Part shown: piece by piece, positions 44,939 to 52,952 of the stretch
Position numbering within the stretch: position 1 is the first letter of the stretch
How the letters are laid out: each line of letters begins with the position of its first letter
DNA from: Microbacterium sp. SYP-A9085
Lineage (GTDB): Bacteria; Actinomycetota; Actinomycetes; Actinomycetales; Microbacteriaceae
Length of the DNA: 64,000 nt
Reading direction: 5' to 3'
NCBI RefSeq assembly: GCF_009649635.1
Contig: NZ_WJII01000002.1
Coordinates: forward strand, 558,001-622,000
Notes under the pieces: model-generated
What the model was told of the DNA's origin: nothing
Database searches by the model: none
Seen by the model: only the letters and a program-made list of their open reading frames with translations
Translations under genes and position numbers: made by a program

Positions 44939-46281
44939 CAGTGCTACTTGTGACAACGCTGGCTATGGTCGGGGTTCTTATCGTTGCCCATTTCGGCGGC
45001 ACTCTCGGCGCATCGATCGTGGTGCTCCTCTTCACATTGTCAGCTTACCCCAAGACGCTTACATCGGTTGCGGGCTCTCCAATCCCTCATGTCGGAATTG
45101 CCGCGGCAACACCTTCTTTGACAACATACTCGCTGGCACTCGTAGTCATTATTGTCGGACTATTTCTGCGACATGGCATACCACGTTCGTTATGGTTGTG
45201 GGCGCCGTTCAGCCTCTGGTGCTGTGTAGCGCTGACCACCGGCTGGTGGCCAAATACTGACGAAGCATGGGCCGGCATATTTCAGCTCGCCTTAGCGCCC
45301 CTCGCGTGGTGGGTCGGGTGTGAAGCGGCAACTGGGGCTCGGAATCAACCGCGCATTGCACGGGTCGTTGTCTACGCGATCCTCGCGATCTTGATAATTC
45401 AGCTTGCCGTCGCGTCGCTGCAAGCCAGCGGTATTGCAATTAATCCGATGCCGCCAGCGAATGAGGCCCTGCTCGGCAATCGCTCGAATGGGACGCTTTC
45501 TCATCCGAACGACCTGGGCAAGATTGTCCTGTTGCTGACTGCGGTCAGTTTGCCCCTGTTCGCGGATCGTGATGGCATACGAGTGAGTAGGCGGTTCTTC
45601 TTACTTCTAATTCTGAGCTTCGCAATCCTTGTTCTAACTGGCGGCAGAGCTGTTCTCATCGGATCAGCGGCCACAATCATCCTTTGGTTCCTATTGCAAC
45701 CGAACACACGCGCGGGGATGAACCGGAAATTTGTCGTCATAGGCTTTTCAAGTGTTGGCGCTCTTCTCGTCTGGATGGCACTCGCGGCACGGTTTGATGA
45801 AGACCCGACGGGTGGTGCACGTAACCAGCTCAGCGCGCTCGCGCTCCAACAGATCTCGATGCGGCCATTCATTGGGACCGGCCCGAATTCTTATGTCTCT
45901 ATTGTTGGCCAGTTCGATCCACTCACAGCGAGTGGGGTTCCCGTGCATAGTTCGTTCTTGCTCGCAGCAGCAGAATTGGGGATTCCTGGGGCCATCGCAT
46001 TTGCGCTTCCGTTCGCGGTCGCTGTGCTACGCGCCTTGCGTAAGACTCCCGGACGAACAAGCGTCTCGGCCTGGTCACGGAGCCTCATTGCCGTCATTCC
46101 TGCGTGTGTGCTGATCGGCGCCACGGGCTGGGGACTGCTTGGGAGTTACGTCCTGCCCTTGCTTTCTTTCATGTTCGGCTGGCTTGCCTTCGGGGAGGAT
46201 CACTTAGTTGGAAGACGGCTCCCGCATCACTCTGGTCCACGTGCCACGCGACACTTCGTTTCGCGGTCGAGAGGACTTTAG
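44935..46281 (+). CDS. O-antigen ligase/Wzy-type polymerase
   Basis: 448 residues, ~11 transmembrane helices. The large extracytoplasmic loop holds GNRSNGTLSHPNDLGKIVLL and the second one GTGPNSYVSIVGQFDP plus PVHSSFLLAAAELGIPGAIA, as in the Wzy_C (ligase/polymerase) family. Most likely polymerises the repeat unit flipped by the MOP flippase encoded two genes upstream. Last gene of the low-G+C operon. Confidence 0.87.
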   Translation: MTVLLVTTLAMVGVLIVAHFGGTLGASIVVLLFTLSAYPKTLTSVAGSPIPHVGIAAATPSLTTYSLALVVIIVGLFLRHGIPRSLWLWAPFSLWCCVALTTGWWPNTDEAWAGIFQLALAPLAWWVGCEAATGARNQPRIARVVVYAILAILIIQLAVASLQASGIAINPMPPANEALLGNRSNGTLSHPNDLGKIVLLLTAVSLPLFADRDGIRVSRRFFLLLILSFAILVLTGGRAVLIGSAATIILWFLLQPNTRAGMNRKFVVIGFSSVGALLVWMALAARFDEDPTGGARNQLSALALQQISMRPFIGTGPNSYVSIVGQFDPLTASGVPVHSSFLLAAAELGIPGAIAFALPFAVAVLRALRKTPGRTSVSAWSRSLIAVIPACVLIGATGWGLLGSYVLPLLSFMFGWLAFGEDHLVGRRLPHHSGPRATRHFVSRSRGL

Positions 46282-46306
46282 CGATGAGTAGGACAGACTC
46301 AGTGGT

Positions 46307-46332
46307 CTGACGGGCGCGAATGGACCCGTCAG
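46307..46332 (+). terminator. Hairpin after the polysaccharide operon
   Basis: 8-bp stem CTGACGGG/CCCGTCAG with a 10-nt loop, followed by CGTTT, 26 bp after the polymerase stop. G+C rises again from this point. Confidence 0.55.
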
Positions 46333-46386
46333 CGTTTCGCCAGGCCGCGCATCCGCACTAGTCAGGCGTCATTTAGAGTTGATCAA

Positions 46387-48180
46387 GTGACCCAACCCGC
46401 CCTACCGCGCAGAGCGCGCATCGTCGGAGTCGCCATTGCATGGGCATTGGCGGTGTCCCTCGTGTCGTCGATTTCAGTCACCGCTTGGGTCGCGGTACGC
46501 GGATTCCTGGCATATGGACATCTTCGCAACGTCGAGACGACGGCGCTCGCAGTAAAGGCCGACATGTCCGACCCCGCCAAGGCCTCTGCCGCGATCACAC
46601 GGCTTTCTGAAGACACCTCCGCCGCACGATCGCTGACATCGGACGCCATCTGGAAGGCGGCCGAAGGTCTGCCCTGGGTGGGGCCCCAGCTCAAGGCCGT
46701 ATCAACGCTGACGGCCGCCGCCGACGACGTCACAAGCAAGGCGCTCGGTCCCCTCGCGCAGGTGGCAGCCTCCTTCTCCCTGGACTCGATCCACCCGAAG
46801 AACGGCGCCATCGACCTCTCGTCGTTCACATCGATCCGCACTGCCGCAACGACAGGCGCGACGCAGATTGGCGAAGCCGCGGCATCCGTGGATGCAATCG
46901 ACAAGCGCCCGTTGGTCCAGCCGCTCCGTGACGCCATCGATCAGGTCAGCCAGATCTTCAGTGAGACCCAGGTAGCGGCGGAGGTCTTGGTCCGGACGAC
47001 GACACTGCTGCCGCCAATGCTGGGCTCCGACGGCCCCCGCAACTACCTCGTCATCTTCCAGAACAACGCCGAGCTGCGCTCCCTCGGGGGGATCAGCGGC
47101 GCGATGGCGCTCATCCACACCGACAAGGGAAAGATGACGCTCGCCGCACAGGACTCGACGAGCGGATTTCCGCGATACGACAAGCCGGTCGTGCCGCTCG
47201 GCAAGGAGGTCCTGGGCATCTACGGCGAGCGCCCAGCGCAGTGGATGCAGAACGTGACCCAGGTTCCCGACTTCGCGCTGACGGGCAGGATCGCGCGAGC
47301 GATGTGGGCACGGGAACACGACGGTCAGAAGGTCGACGGGGTGATCTCACTCGACCCCGTGGCACTCTCGTACCTGCTCCAAGCCACCGGGCCCGTCAAG
47401 CTGGCCACGGGCGACGAACTCACGAGCAAGAACGCCGTCTCACTGCTGCTCAACGACGTCTACAAGCGCTACGACGACCCCCGCCGGCAGGACGCGTTCT
47501 TCGCCGCCGCGGCGGCCTCGGTGTTCCAGGCGCTGTCAGACGGACGCGCCCAGCCCGCCGAGCTCGTGAAGGCGCTGAGCCGTGCCGGGGACGAGCGACG
47601 TCTGCTGCTGTGGAGTGCCCACGCGGCCGACCAGAAGATCCTCGCCGATACGACGCTGTCTGGAGGGCTTCCCGTCACCGATGCGTCCGGCACGCGGTTC
47701 GGCGTCTACCTCAACGACGGCACGGGATCGAAGATGGACTACTACCTGCGCGACGACGTGAAAGTTGCCTGGCAGCAGTGCACCACGCGTAGCGGAAGCA
47801 CATCTGGCACCGCCACGCTGACGGTGAAACTCACGAATGCCGCACCCAAGTCCGCAGTATCCCTCCCCGACTACATCACCGGCGGCGGCGTTTACGGAGT
47901 CAAACCGGGCACCTCGCGGACCGTCGCGTACGTGTACCTTCCCGAAGGATTCCAGTTGCAGAACGCCGCGCTGAGCACGAATAAGGGCTTCGGCGGCGGA
48001 ACCCACGAAGGCCGCCAGGTGCTCAGCTTCACCATGGATCTCAAGCCAGGGCAGTCGGCATCCGCCGTCTTCACAGGCCTGATCACCGCCGCCGCGTCAC
48101 CGACTCTCGACGTCGCCTCTACTCCCACGGTTAACTCTGGTAACGCTACGCGGGTTGCTGCGAGTTGCCCCAATGCATAG
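46387..48180 (+). CDS. DUF4012 membrane-anchored extracytoplasmic protein
   Basis: 597 residues. One N-terminal helix (GVAIAWALAVSLVSSISVTA, about 15-35), then a large outside part with PRNYLVIFQNNAELRSLGGI (near 217), the DUF4012 hallmark, and PVALSYLLQATGPVKLATGD, related to LytR-adjacent proteins. DUF4012 genes accompany actinobacterial polysaccharide clusters; function unknown. GTG start 46387. G+C is intermediate (low 60s), between the acquired segment and the backbone. Confidence 0.88.
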   Translation: MTQPALPRRARIVGVAIAWALAVSLVSSISVTAWVAVRGFLAYGHLRNVETTALAVKADMSDPAKASAAITRLSEDTSAARSLTSDAIWKAAEGLPWVGPQLKAVSTLTAAADDVTSKALGPLAQVAASFSLDSIHPKNGAIDLSSFTSIRTAATTGATQIGEAAASVDAIDKRPLVQPLRDAIDQVSQIFSETQVAAEVLVRTTTLLPPMLGSDGPRNYLVIFQNNAELRSLGGISGAMALIHTDKGKMTLAAQDSTSGFPRYDKPVVPLGKEVLGIYGERPAQWMQNVTQVPDFALTGRIARAMWAREHDGQKVDGVISLDPVALSYLLQATGPVKLATGDELTSKNAVSLLLNDVYKRYDDPRRQDAFFAAAAASVFQALSDGRAQPAELVKALSRAGDERRLLLWSAHAADQKILADTTLSGGLPVTDASGTRFGVYLNDGTGSKMDYYLRDDVKVAWQQCTTRSGSTSGTATLTVKLTNAAPKSAVSLPDYITGGGVYGVKPGTSRTVAYVYLPEGFQLQNAALSTNKGFGGGTHEGRQVLSFTMDLKPGQSASAVFTGLITAAASPTLDVASTPTVNSGNATRVAASCPNA

Positions 48181-48219
48181 GATGAGGTATAGGGGACACC
48201 GCAGCATTTCACTTTGATG

Positions 48220-48254
48220 CCCCCTGGCCATCCATCAAGCCCTTCCCCAGGGGG
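48220..48254 (+). promoter_or_regulatory. Hairpin upstream of the LPXTG-like protein gene
   Basis: 8-bp stem CCCCCTGG/CCAGGGGG with a 19-nt loop, 20 bp before the ATG and 40 bp after the DUF4012 stop. Could be an inefficient terminator for DUF4012 or a 5' mRNA stabiliser for the next gene. Confidence 0.4.
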
Positions 48255-48273
48255 CCGTCTAGAAAGTTGCGGA

Positions 48274-48840
48274 ATGAAGAACAAGTTGCTCAAGGCGGGT
48301 GTCATCGCGTCGGTTGCCGCTGGCGCTGCGCTGCTCGCACCCGCTGCGGCACAGGCCGCGACGATCTACCCGCCCACTAACGCCTGCTCCATCTCGCCGG
48401 CCACGATCACCCCTGGCGGCACCGTCGACTTCTCCTGCGGTGCGGGCACGTTCTCGGCCAACGAGAAGGTCACCATCACCATCACCGGTGAAGATGGCGC
48501 CAACGTGAAGATCGGCTTCGTCAAGTTCGCCATTTCGACCGCCAGCGGGACATCCACGTCCGCTGCCGACGGCTCGCTCGCCGCGGTCCCCCTCGCCTTC
48601 CCGGCCGATGCCTCCGGCGCGTACAACATCGCCGCGGTTTCGCCGACCTCGGCCGGTGGCACCGCCAGCGTCGCCGTCGCCGCCGCGGGTGGCGGCAGCA
48701 GCGCTGAGCTGCCGGTCACCGGCATGGACAGCAGCCAGCTGCTCGGCTTCTGGATCGGCGGTGGGGCCCTTGTCCTCGCCGGTGGTGCGTTCGCCGTCGC
48801 CGCCAGCGTGCGTCGTAACCGCAAGCAGGCCCGCGCCTGA
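48274..48840 (+). CDS. Secreted protein with LPxTG-like cell-wall anchor
   Basis: 188 residues. Signal peptide (KNKLLKAGVIASVAAGAALL, cleavage after AAAQAA near 30), an Ig-like beta domain with a Cys pair (NACSISPATITPGGTVDFSC), then the sorting signal: LPVTG near 153, a hydrophobic stretch GFWIGGGALVLAGGAFAVAA and the tail RRNRKQARA. Sortase would couple it to peptidoglycan. The role is unknown; its place behind the polysaccharide and DUF4012 genes suggests a surface function. Confidence 0.87.
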   Translation: MKNKLLKAGVIASVAAGAALLAPAAAQAATIYPPTNACSISPATITPGGTVDFSCGAGTFSANEKVTITITGEDGANVKIGFVKFAISTASGTSTSAADGSLAAVPLAFPADASGAYNIAAVSPTSAGGTASVAVAAAGGGSSAELPVTGMDSSQLLGFWIGGGALVLAGGAFAVAASVRRNRKQARA

Positions 48841-48855
48841 TCTCAGGCTTACGTC

Positions 48856-48888
48856 GAACGCCCCCGGGAGAGTCTCCTGGGGGCGTTC
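48856..48888 (+). terminator. Terminator after the LPXTG-like gene
   Basis: 15-bp stem with one G-U pair (48856-48870 with 48874-48888, GAACGCCCCC/GGGGGCGTTC at its base), followed by GGTTGT. Begins 16 bp after the stop codon. Confidence 0.8.
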
Positions 48889-48970
48889 GGTTGTCCGGGG
48901 TGCAACCCGGGGGCTTCTTCTCGCTGCGGCTCGCTCAGCGCCCGGTGTCGGGTCGTACAGACAAAGAGAA

Positions 48971-49005
48971 AGCGCCGGTGTCCGTGCGGGAGGACATCCG
49001 GCGCT
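48971..49005 (-). terminator. Terminator of the small membrane-protein gene
   Basis: Stem AGCGCCGG/CCGGCGCT extended by GTCC/GGAC after a short mismatch. On the minus strand it is followed by TCTCTTTGTCTG; it begins 16 bp after the stop at 49021. Confidence 0.7.
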
Positions 49006-49020
49006 TTCGTCGTCTGCGGG

Positions 49021-49197
49021 TTACGGCAGCTCGCCGCTCTTGTGCTCGTGACGCGAGTGGTGCATCGGGATGCCGATCGACGTCGCACACAGCAGGATGC
49101 CGAGCACGAAGATCGCCGACTGCCAGCCGTCGACGAACGGGGCGTAGCCGAAGCATGCGAACCCTGCGACGAAGAGCAGGAAGCAGAGGATGAACAT
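49021..49197 (-). CDS. Small two-helix membrane protein
   Basis: 58 residues: MFILCFLLFVAGFACFGYAP, a Trp-containing turn, then IFVLGILLCATSIGIPM and a His/Lys-rich tail (HHSRHEHKSGELP). ATG 49197 has GGAAGGA upstream; a longer in-frame start exists but covers non-membrane, low-quality sequence. Not recognised as a named family. Its own terminator supports it being a real gene. Confidence 0.7.
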   Translation of the reverse strand: MFILCFLLFVAGFACFGYAPFVDGWQSAIFVLGILLCATSIGIPMHHSRHEHKSGELP

Positions 49198-49270
49198 TCG
49201 GATCCTTCCGGGACGGCGGTGCTGCTCCCAGGCTATCGCGTTTCGGCGGGCGTCCGCGAACACCGCGAGG

Positions 49271-49996
49271 TCAGGATGCGGTGGCCAGGCCGCCATCCGG
49301 GCCGGGCGGCATCGCGCGGCGCCGCGGACGCGACATCCGCGCCGTCACCAGGATCGGCAGGTGGTCGCTGCGGCCCTGCGGCAGTGTCCGGATGCGCTCG
49401 ATGTCGAACCCCATCGACGTGGCGAAGTCGTAGTGCCCGCGGAAGTAGCGATACCGGGTGTACGTGCGGGCGTCGCTGAGGGTCAGCTCATACCCCTGCT
49501 CGCGCACCTTCTGCCCCAGGTTCTCCTTGAACACGGGGTAGTTGTAGTCGCCCACCATGAGCGTGGGAAGCCCGTTGCCGAGCTCCTGCAGCTCGGCCAG
49601 GGCGGCGCTGATCTGGTGACGCCGCAGCGAGTTCAGCGCGGTCAGCGGCGCCGCGTGGAATGACGCCACGATGAGGTCGCGCCCCTGGTCGATGTCGTGC
49701 AGGCGCACCCCGAGCATCCGCTCCTCGGCGGGCTTGAGCACGCGGTCGTGCAGCGACTTCTTCAACGACATCGAGCGGACCTCGAGCGGCCGGTACATGT
49801 CGATCCGGAAATAGACCGCCAGTCCGAGCCGGTTGCGGTGGGTCGCATCGGCCAGCCGGAGCCCGGAAATCTCGTCCGGGATGTCGGAGGTGTCACACTC
49901 CTGCAGGCAGAGCAGGTCGGCTCCGTGGCCATCCACGAGCGCGGCCAGTTCGGTCGCGGCGCGGTGCTTGCGCAGGTTGTACGAGAGCAGCTTCAT
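49271..49996 (-). CDS. Endonuclease/exonuclease/phosphatase (EEP) family protein
   Basis: 241 residues. KLLSYNLRKH at the N-terminus, LLCLQECD (catalytic Glu), VASFHAAPLTALNSLRRHQ, TLMVGDYNYPVF (DxN), and the terminal SDHLPILV (catalytic Asp-His) form the complete EEP active site. Members hydrolyse phosphodiesters in DNA, lipids or sugars; no substrate hint in the neighbourhood. Confidence 0.88.
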   Translation of the reverse strand: MKLLSYNLRKHRAATELAALVDGHGADLLCLQECDTSDIPDEISGLRLADATHRNRLGLAVYFRIDMYRPLEVRSMSLKKSLHDRVLKPAEERMLGVRLHDIDQGRDLIVASFHAAPLTALNSLRRHQISAALAELQELGNGLPTLMVGDYNYPVFKENLGQKVREQGYELTLSDARTYTRYRYFRGHYDFATSMGFDIERIRTLPQGRSDHLPILVTARMSRPRRRAMPPGPDGGLATAS

Positions 49997-50050
49997 CCTG
50001 TTTCCAGGGTAGACCGGCTCTCCCGACAGCGGGCTGGGCGCCCGGACCGG

Positions 50051-51001
50051 CTACGCGGACGCGGCGCCCTGGGGAAGGATCGCGGCCCGCAGGTGGCCGT
50101 CCGCGGCGGCGAGCCGCGCGCGGGCCTCGTCCGGGGAGATGCCGGCCAGCAGCCCCAGCAACGCCACCTTCACCGACCCGTCCGACCGGTCGAGCGCCTG
50201 CTCGGCGACGTCCATCGTCACCTCGGCGATGCTCATCACGGTGCGGATCGAGCGCGCCCGCAGCTTCTCGTTGGTGGCCACCAGGTCCACCATGACGCCG
50301 TTGTAGGTCTTGCCCATCCGCACCATCGCGAGCGTCGAGAGCGTGTTGGCGATGAGCTTCTGCGCGGTGCCGGACTTGAGCCGGGTGGAGCCGGCGATGA
50401 ACTCCGGGCCCACGACCACCTCGATGGGGACATCCGCGATGCGCCCGATCACCGAGCCGGCGTTCTGGGCGATCGCTATCGTCAGCGCGCCCACCTGCTT
50501 CGCGTACCTGAGTCCGCCCGCGACGTACGGGGTGCGACCGGACGCGGAGATGCCGACGACAGCGTCATCGGCGGTGAGACCGAGCTCGGCGAGCGTGGCC
50601 GGCGCCTCCGCGGTGTCGTCCTCGGCATCCTCGACCGCCTTCATGATGGCTGTCGGGCCGCCGGCGATGAGCCCGACCACCATTCCCGGATCCGTGCCGA
50701 ACGTGGGCGGGCATTCGCTCGCGTCGAGGACGCCGATGCGGCCCGCGGTCCCCGCACCGAGGTAGATGAGGCGCCCGCCGCGGCGGAACCGCCCGACGAT
50801 GCCGTCCACCGCGGCGGCGATCTCTGCGGCGCGCTGCCCCACGAGCAGCGGCACCGCCTGGTCGCCGGCGTTCATCAGCCGGACCAGCTCCAGGCTGCTC
50901 AGATTGTCCAGGTCGACGGCCGCGCCCCGCGTCTCCGTCGTAAGCTGTGACAGCTCGTGCAGGAGGTCGCGCAGTCGCGCCCCGGTCTCCTCGTCATGCA
51001 C
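50051..51001 (-). CDS. murQ: N-acetylmuramic acid 6-phosphate etherase
   Basis: Cleaves the D-lactyl ether of MurNAc-6-P, giving GlcNAc-6-P and D-lactate. 316 residues with the SIS fold: RRGGRLIYLGAGTAGRIGVLDASECPPTFG split around residue 75-105, catalytic Glu in the ASECPPTFG stretch, GISASGRTPYVAGGLRYA, and STRLKSGTAQKLIANTLST near 207. GTG start with GGGAG 8 bp upstream. It overlaps the preceding kinase gene by 8 bp. Confidence 0.96.
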   Translation of the reverse strand: MHDEETGARLRDLLHELSQLTTETRGAAVDLDNLSSLELVRLMNAGDQAVPLLVGQRAAEIAAAVDGIVGRFRRGGRLIYLGAGTAGRIGVLDASECPPTFGTDPGMVVGLIAGGPTAIMKAVEDAEDDTAEAPATLAELGLTADDAVVGISASGRTPYVAGGLRYAKQVGALTIAIAQNAGSVIGRIADVPIEVVVGPEFIAGSTRLKSGTAQKLIANTLSTLAMVRMGKTYNGVMVDLVATNEKLRARSIRTVMSIAEVTMDVAEQALDRSDGSVKVALLGLLAGISPDEARARLAAADGHLRAAILPQGAASA

Positions 51002-51881
51002 GGTGAATGCTCCCTTCCAGCGGCAGATTCGTCCGCTGCACCATGATCAGTGCGCCATCCAGCGCGTTCCCCTGCGCCGGAGCCACGCGCAGTCCGCGGG
51101 CGACCAGCGCGGTGCGCAGGCGTTCGCGGAACCCGGCATCGGCGGTGACACCGCCCACGAGCGACACGTCGGCGACGTCGACGTCGCCCGCCGATGCCGC
51201 CGCCGTCTGCACCACATGGGCGACGGCGCGGTCGACGACGTCCACGGCGACCTCGTCGCCCTCGGCCGCGCAGGCCAGGACGGCGGGGGCGTACGCCGCC
51301 AGCTTCGCGGCGGCGTCGGGATGCGCCACCGCCGCGTCGGCGGCTGTGCGCGGGTCGGCGATCCGGTCGAGGAGCGCCGTCGGCGGCCCGACCCGCACCT
51401 GCGCCGCCTCCGCGGCCCGCAGGCCCTCGCGCCCGATCCAGGATCCGGACCCCCAATCTCCCGCCAACAGACCCCGGCCGTCGCGCATCGATGAGCGCCC
51501 GTCCGGGGAGACAGCGAGCGCGACGGCACCGGTGCCGACGATGAGGCACACCCCCGGTCCGCCGCCGAACGCGCCGATATGGGCGGTGACGACATCCGAT
51601 GCGACCGCCGCGGCGACGTCGTAGCGCGCCGCCACCAGCGCCGCGAGCCGCGCCGCGGCGCCGGGCGCCGCGAATGCGCCGGCGGCACCGATGCCGATCA
51701 CCGCGAACCCCTCGGGCTCTCGGCCGTCGAGCAGCTCGCCGATCCGGGCCGCCGACCGCGCCGCCGACCCGTCCGCGCCGAGGCCGGCCAGGCCCTCGCC
51801 GACGACGACTTCGTCGCGCACCCGTATCCGGCAGCTCGTCTTGCCCAGGTCGACGCCGACGGCAGATCCTTCTCGCGGCAC
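50994..51881 (-). CDS. BadF/BadG-type N-acetylhexosamine kinase (MurK/NagK-like)
   Basis: 295 residues, ASKHA fold. Phosphate-1 VGVDLGKTSCRIRV near residue 8, LIVGTGAVALAVSPDG (phosphate 2), and GDWGSGSWIGREGLRAAEAA, the hallmark of the GlcNAc-kinase subgroup. Placed directly before murQ, it would phosphorylate MurNAc (and possibly GlcNAc) taken up by the ABC importer, replacing the PTS step used by E. coli. GTG 51881 with AGGA upstream is the best start. Confidence 0.86.
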   Translation of the reverse strand: MPREGSAVGVDLGKTSCRIRVRDEVVVGEGLAGLGADGSAARSAARIGELLDGREPEGFAVIGIGAAGAFAAPGAAARLAALVAARYDVAAAVASDVVTAHIGAFGGGPGVCLIVGTGAVALAVSPDGRSSMRDGRGLLAGDWGSGSWIGREGLRAAEAAQVRVGPPTALLDRIADPRTAADAAVAHPDAAAKLAAYAPAVLACAAEGDEVAVDVVDRAVAHVVQTAAASAGDVDVADVSLVGGVTADAGFRERLRTALVARGLRVAPAQGNALDGALIMVQRTNLPLEGSIHRA

Positions 51882-51912
51882 ATCATCCTCACGAATCTCA
51901 TGTCCAGTTTGA

Positions 51913-51951
51913 TTGACTGTACTGTAACTTGCTTCCAGGGCGGTGTATAGA
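51913..51951 (+). promoter_or_regulatory. Candidate promoter/operator between murK-like kinase and MurR-like regulator
   Basis: A+T-rich 106-bp divergent gap. TTGACT at 51913-51918, CTGTAACT at 51922-51929, and a possible -10 TATAGA at 51946-51951 (16 bp after GTAACT). The TTGACT...CTGTAACT pair recurs in the promoter at 52892-52919. Confidence 0.5.
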
Positions 51952-51987
51952 TAGATGGAGTACACCCCGTCAGCGAGGGAGCAAGGC

Positions 51988-52836
51988 ATGAGCATCCAGT
52001 CGACGATCGAGGCAACCGCCGCATCTCTGTCACCATCCTTGCGCCGCATCGCGGAGGCCGTCGGCCGCAACCCGCAACTGGTGCTCGAGAACACGATCAA
52101 CCAGCTCGCCCAGACGTGCGACACCTCCGTCGCCTCCGTGGTGCGGTTCTGCCAGGCGATCGGCCTGTCCGGGTACGCGCAGCTGCGCGTCGCCCTGGCC
52201 ACCGAGCTGGGCAAGCAGTCCGCGCAGTTCGGCCCCTCCGACTACGGGGCCGACATCTCGCCGACGGACTCGCTCGAGGACGCCGCCCGCAAGATCGCCG
52301 CGCTCGAGCTGATGGCGATCGACGAGACGGTGGGATCGATCGACTTCGCCGTGATGGAGCGCGTGATCGATCGCTGCGAGACCGCGACGCGCATCCTGAT
52401 CTACGGGATCGGCGCGAGCCAGTTCGTCGCCGACGACTTCCAGCACAAGCTGTTCCGGATCGGCCGCGAGGCGTTCGCGTTCCATGATCCGCACGAGGCG
52501 TGGGGGGCCGCCGCGCTGCCGATCGGCGGCGTCGTCGCGATCGGCATCTCGCACTCCGGCGAGACGCCGGAGACGAACAAGTTCCTCCGCGTGGCGAAGG
52601 AGAACGGCGCGTACACGATCGCCCTGACCGGCGTCCCCGGGTCGAGCCTCGCGGGGCTCGCGGATGTCGCGCTGCTGACCCGGGTGCGGGAGACCACGTT
52701 CCGAGCCGGCGCCATGGTGAGCCGCATCGCACAGCTCGCCCTCGTCGACTGCCTGTTCACCGGCATCGCCCAGCGCCGCTACCGGTTCACGGTGGATGCG
52801 CTGCGGCGCACCCGTGAGGTCACCCGCGCGCACTGA
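51988..52836 (+). CDS. murR: MurR/RpiR-family transcriptional regulator
   Basis: 282 residues. N-terminal HTH_6 domain (SPSLRRIAEAVGRNPQLVLE, TCDTSVASVVRFCQAIGLSG) and a C-terminal SIS sugar-phosphate-binding domain (LIYGIGASQFVADDFQHKLF, VVAIGISHSGETPETNKFLR). Family members sense sugar phosphates such as MurNAc-6-P. Divergent from the kinase-murQ operon and just upstream of the transporter operon, so likely controls both. ATG 51988 behind GAGGGAG is preferred over ATG 51955. Confidence 0.88.
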   Translation: MSIQSTIEATAASLSPSLRRIAEAVGRNPQLVLENTINQLAQTCDTSVASVVRFCQAIGLSGYAQLRVALATELGKQSAQFGPSDYGADISPTDSLEDAARKIAALELMAIDETVGSIDFAVMERVIDRCETATRILIYGIGASQFVADDFQHKLFRIGREAFAFHDPHEAWGAAALPIGGVVAIGISHSGETPETNKFLRVAKENGAYTIALTGVPGSSLAGLADVALLTRVRETTFRAGAMVSRIAQLALVDCLFTGIAQRRYRFTVDALRRTREVTRAH

Positions 52837-52891
52837 CGGCCGGGCTCACCGGGCGGACACCCGCTCCTGAAACTTACGTCCGAATTGTGTC

Positions 52892-52919
52892 TTGACTCTG
52901 TAACTGAATGCCGTATTCT
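52892..52919 (+). promoter_or_regulatory. Promoter of the acetyltransferase-transporter operon
   Basis: -35 TTGACT (52892-52897), 16-bp spacer, -10 TATTCT (52914-52919). The spacer carries CTGTAACT, shared with the murR upstream region, so a MurR-like repressor could bind here. Confidence 0.72.
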
Positions 52920-52952
52920 CATCACAAGCCCATATCCGAGGAAGGACGACGA

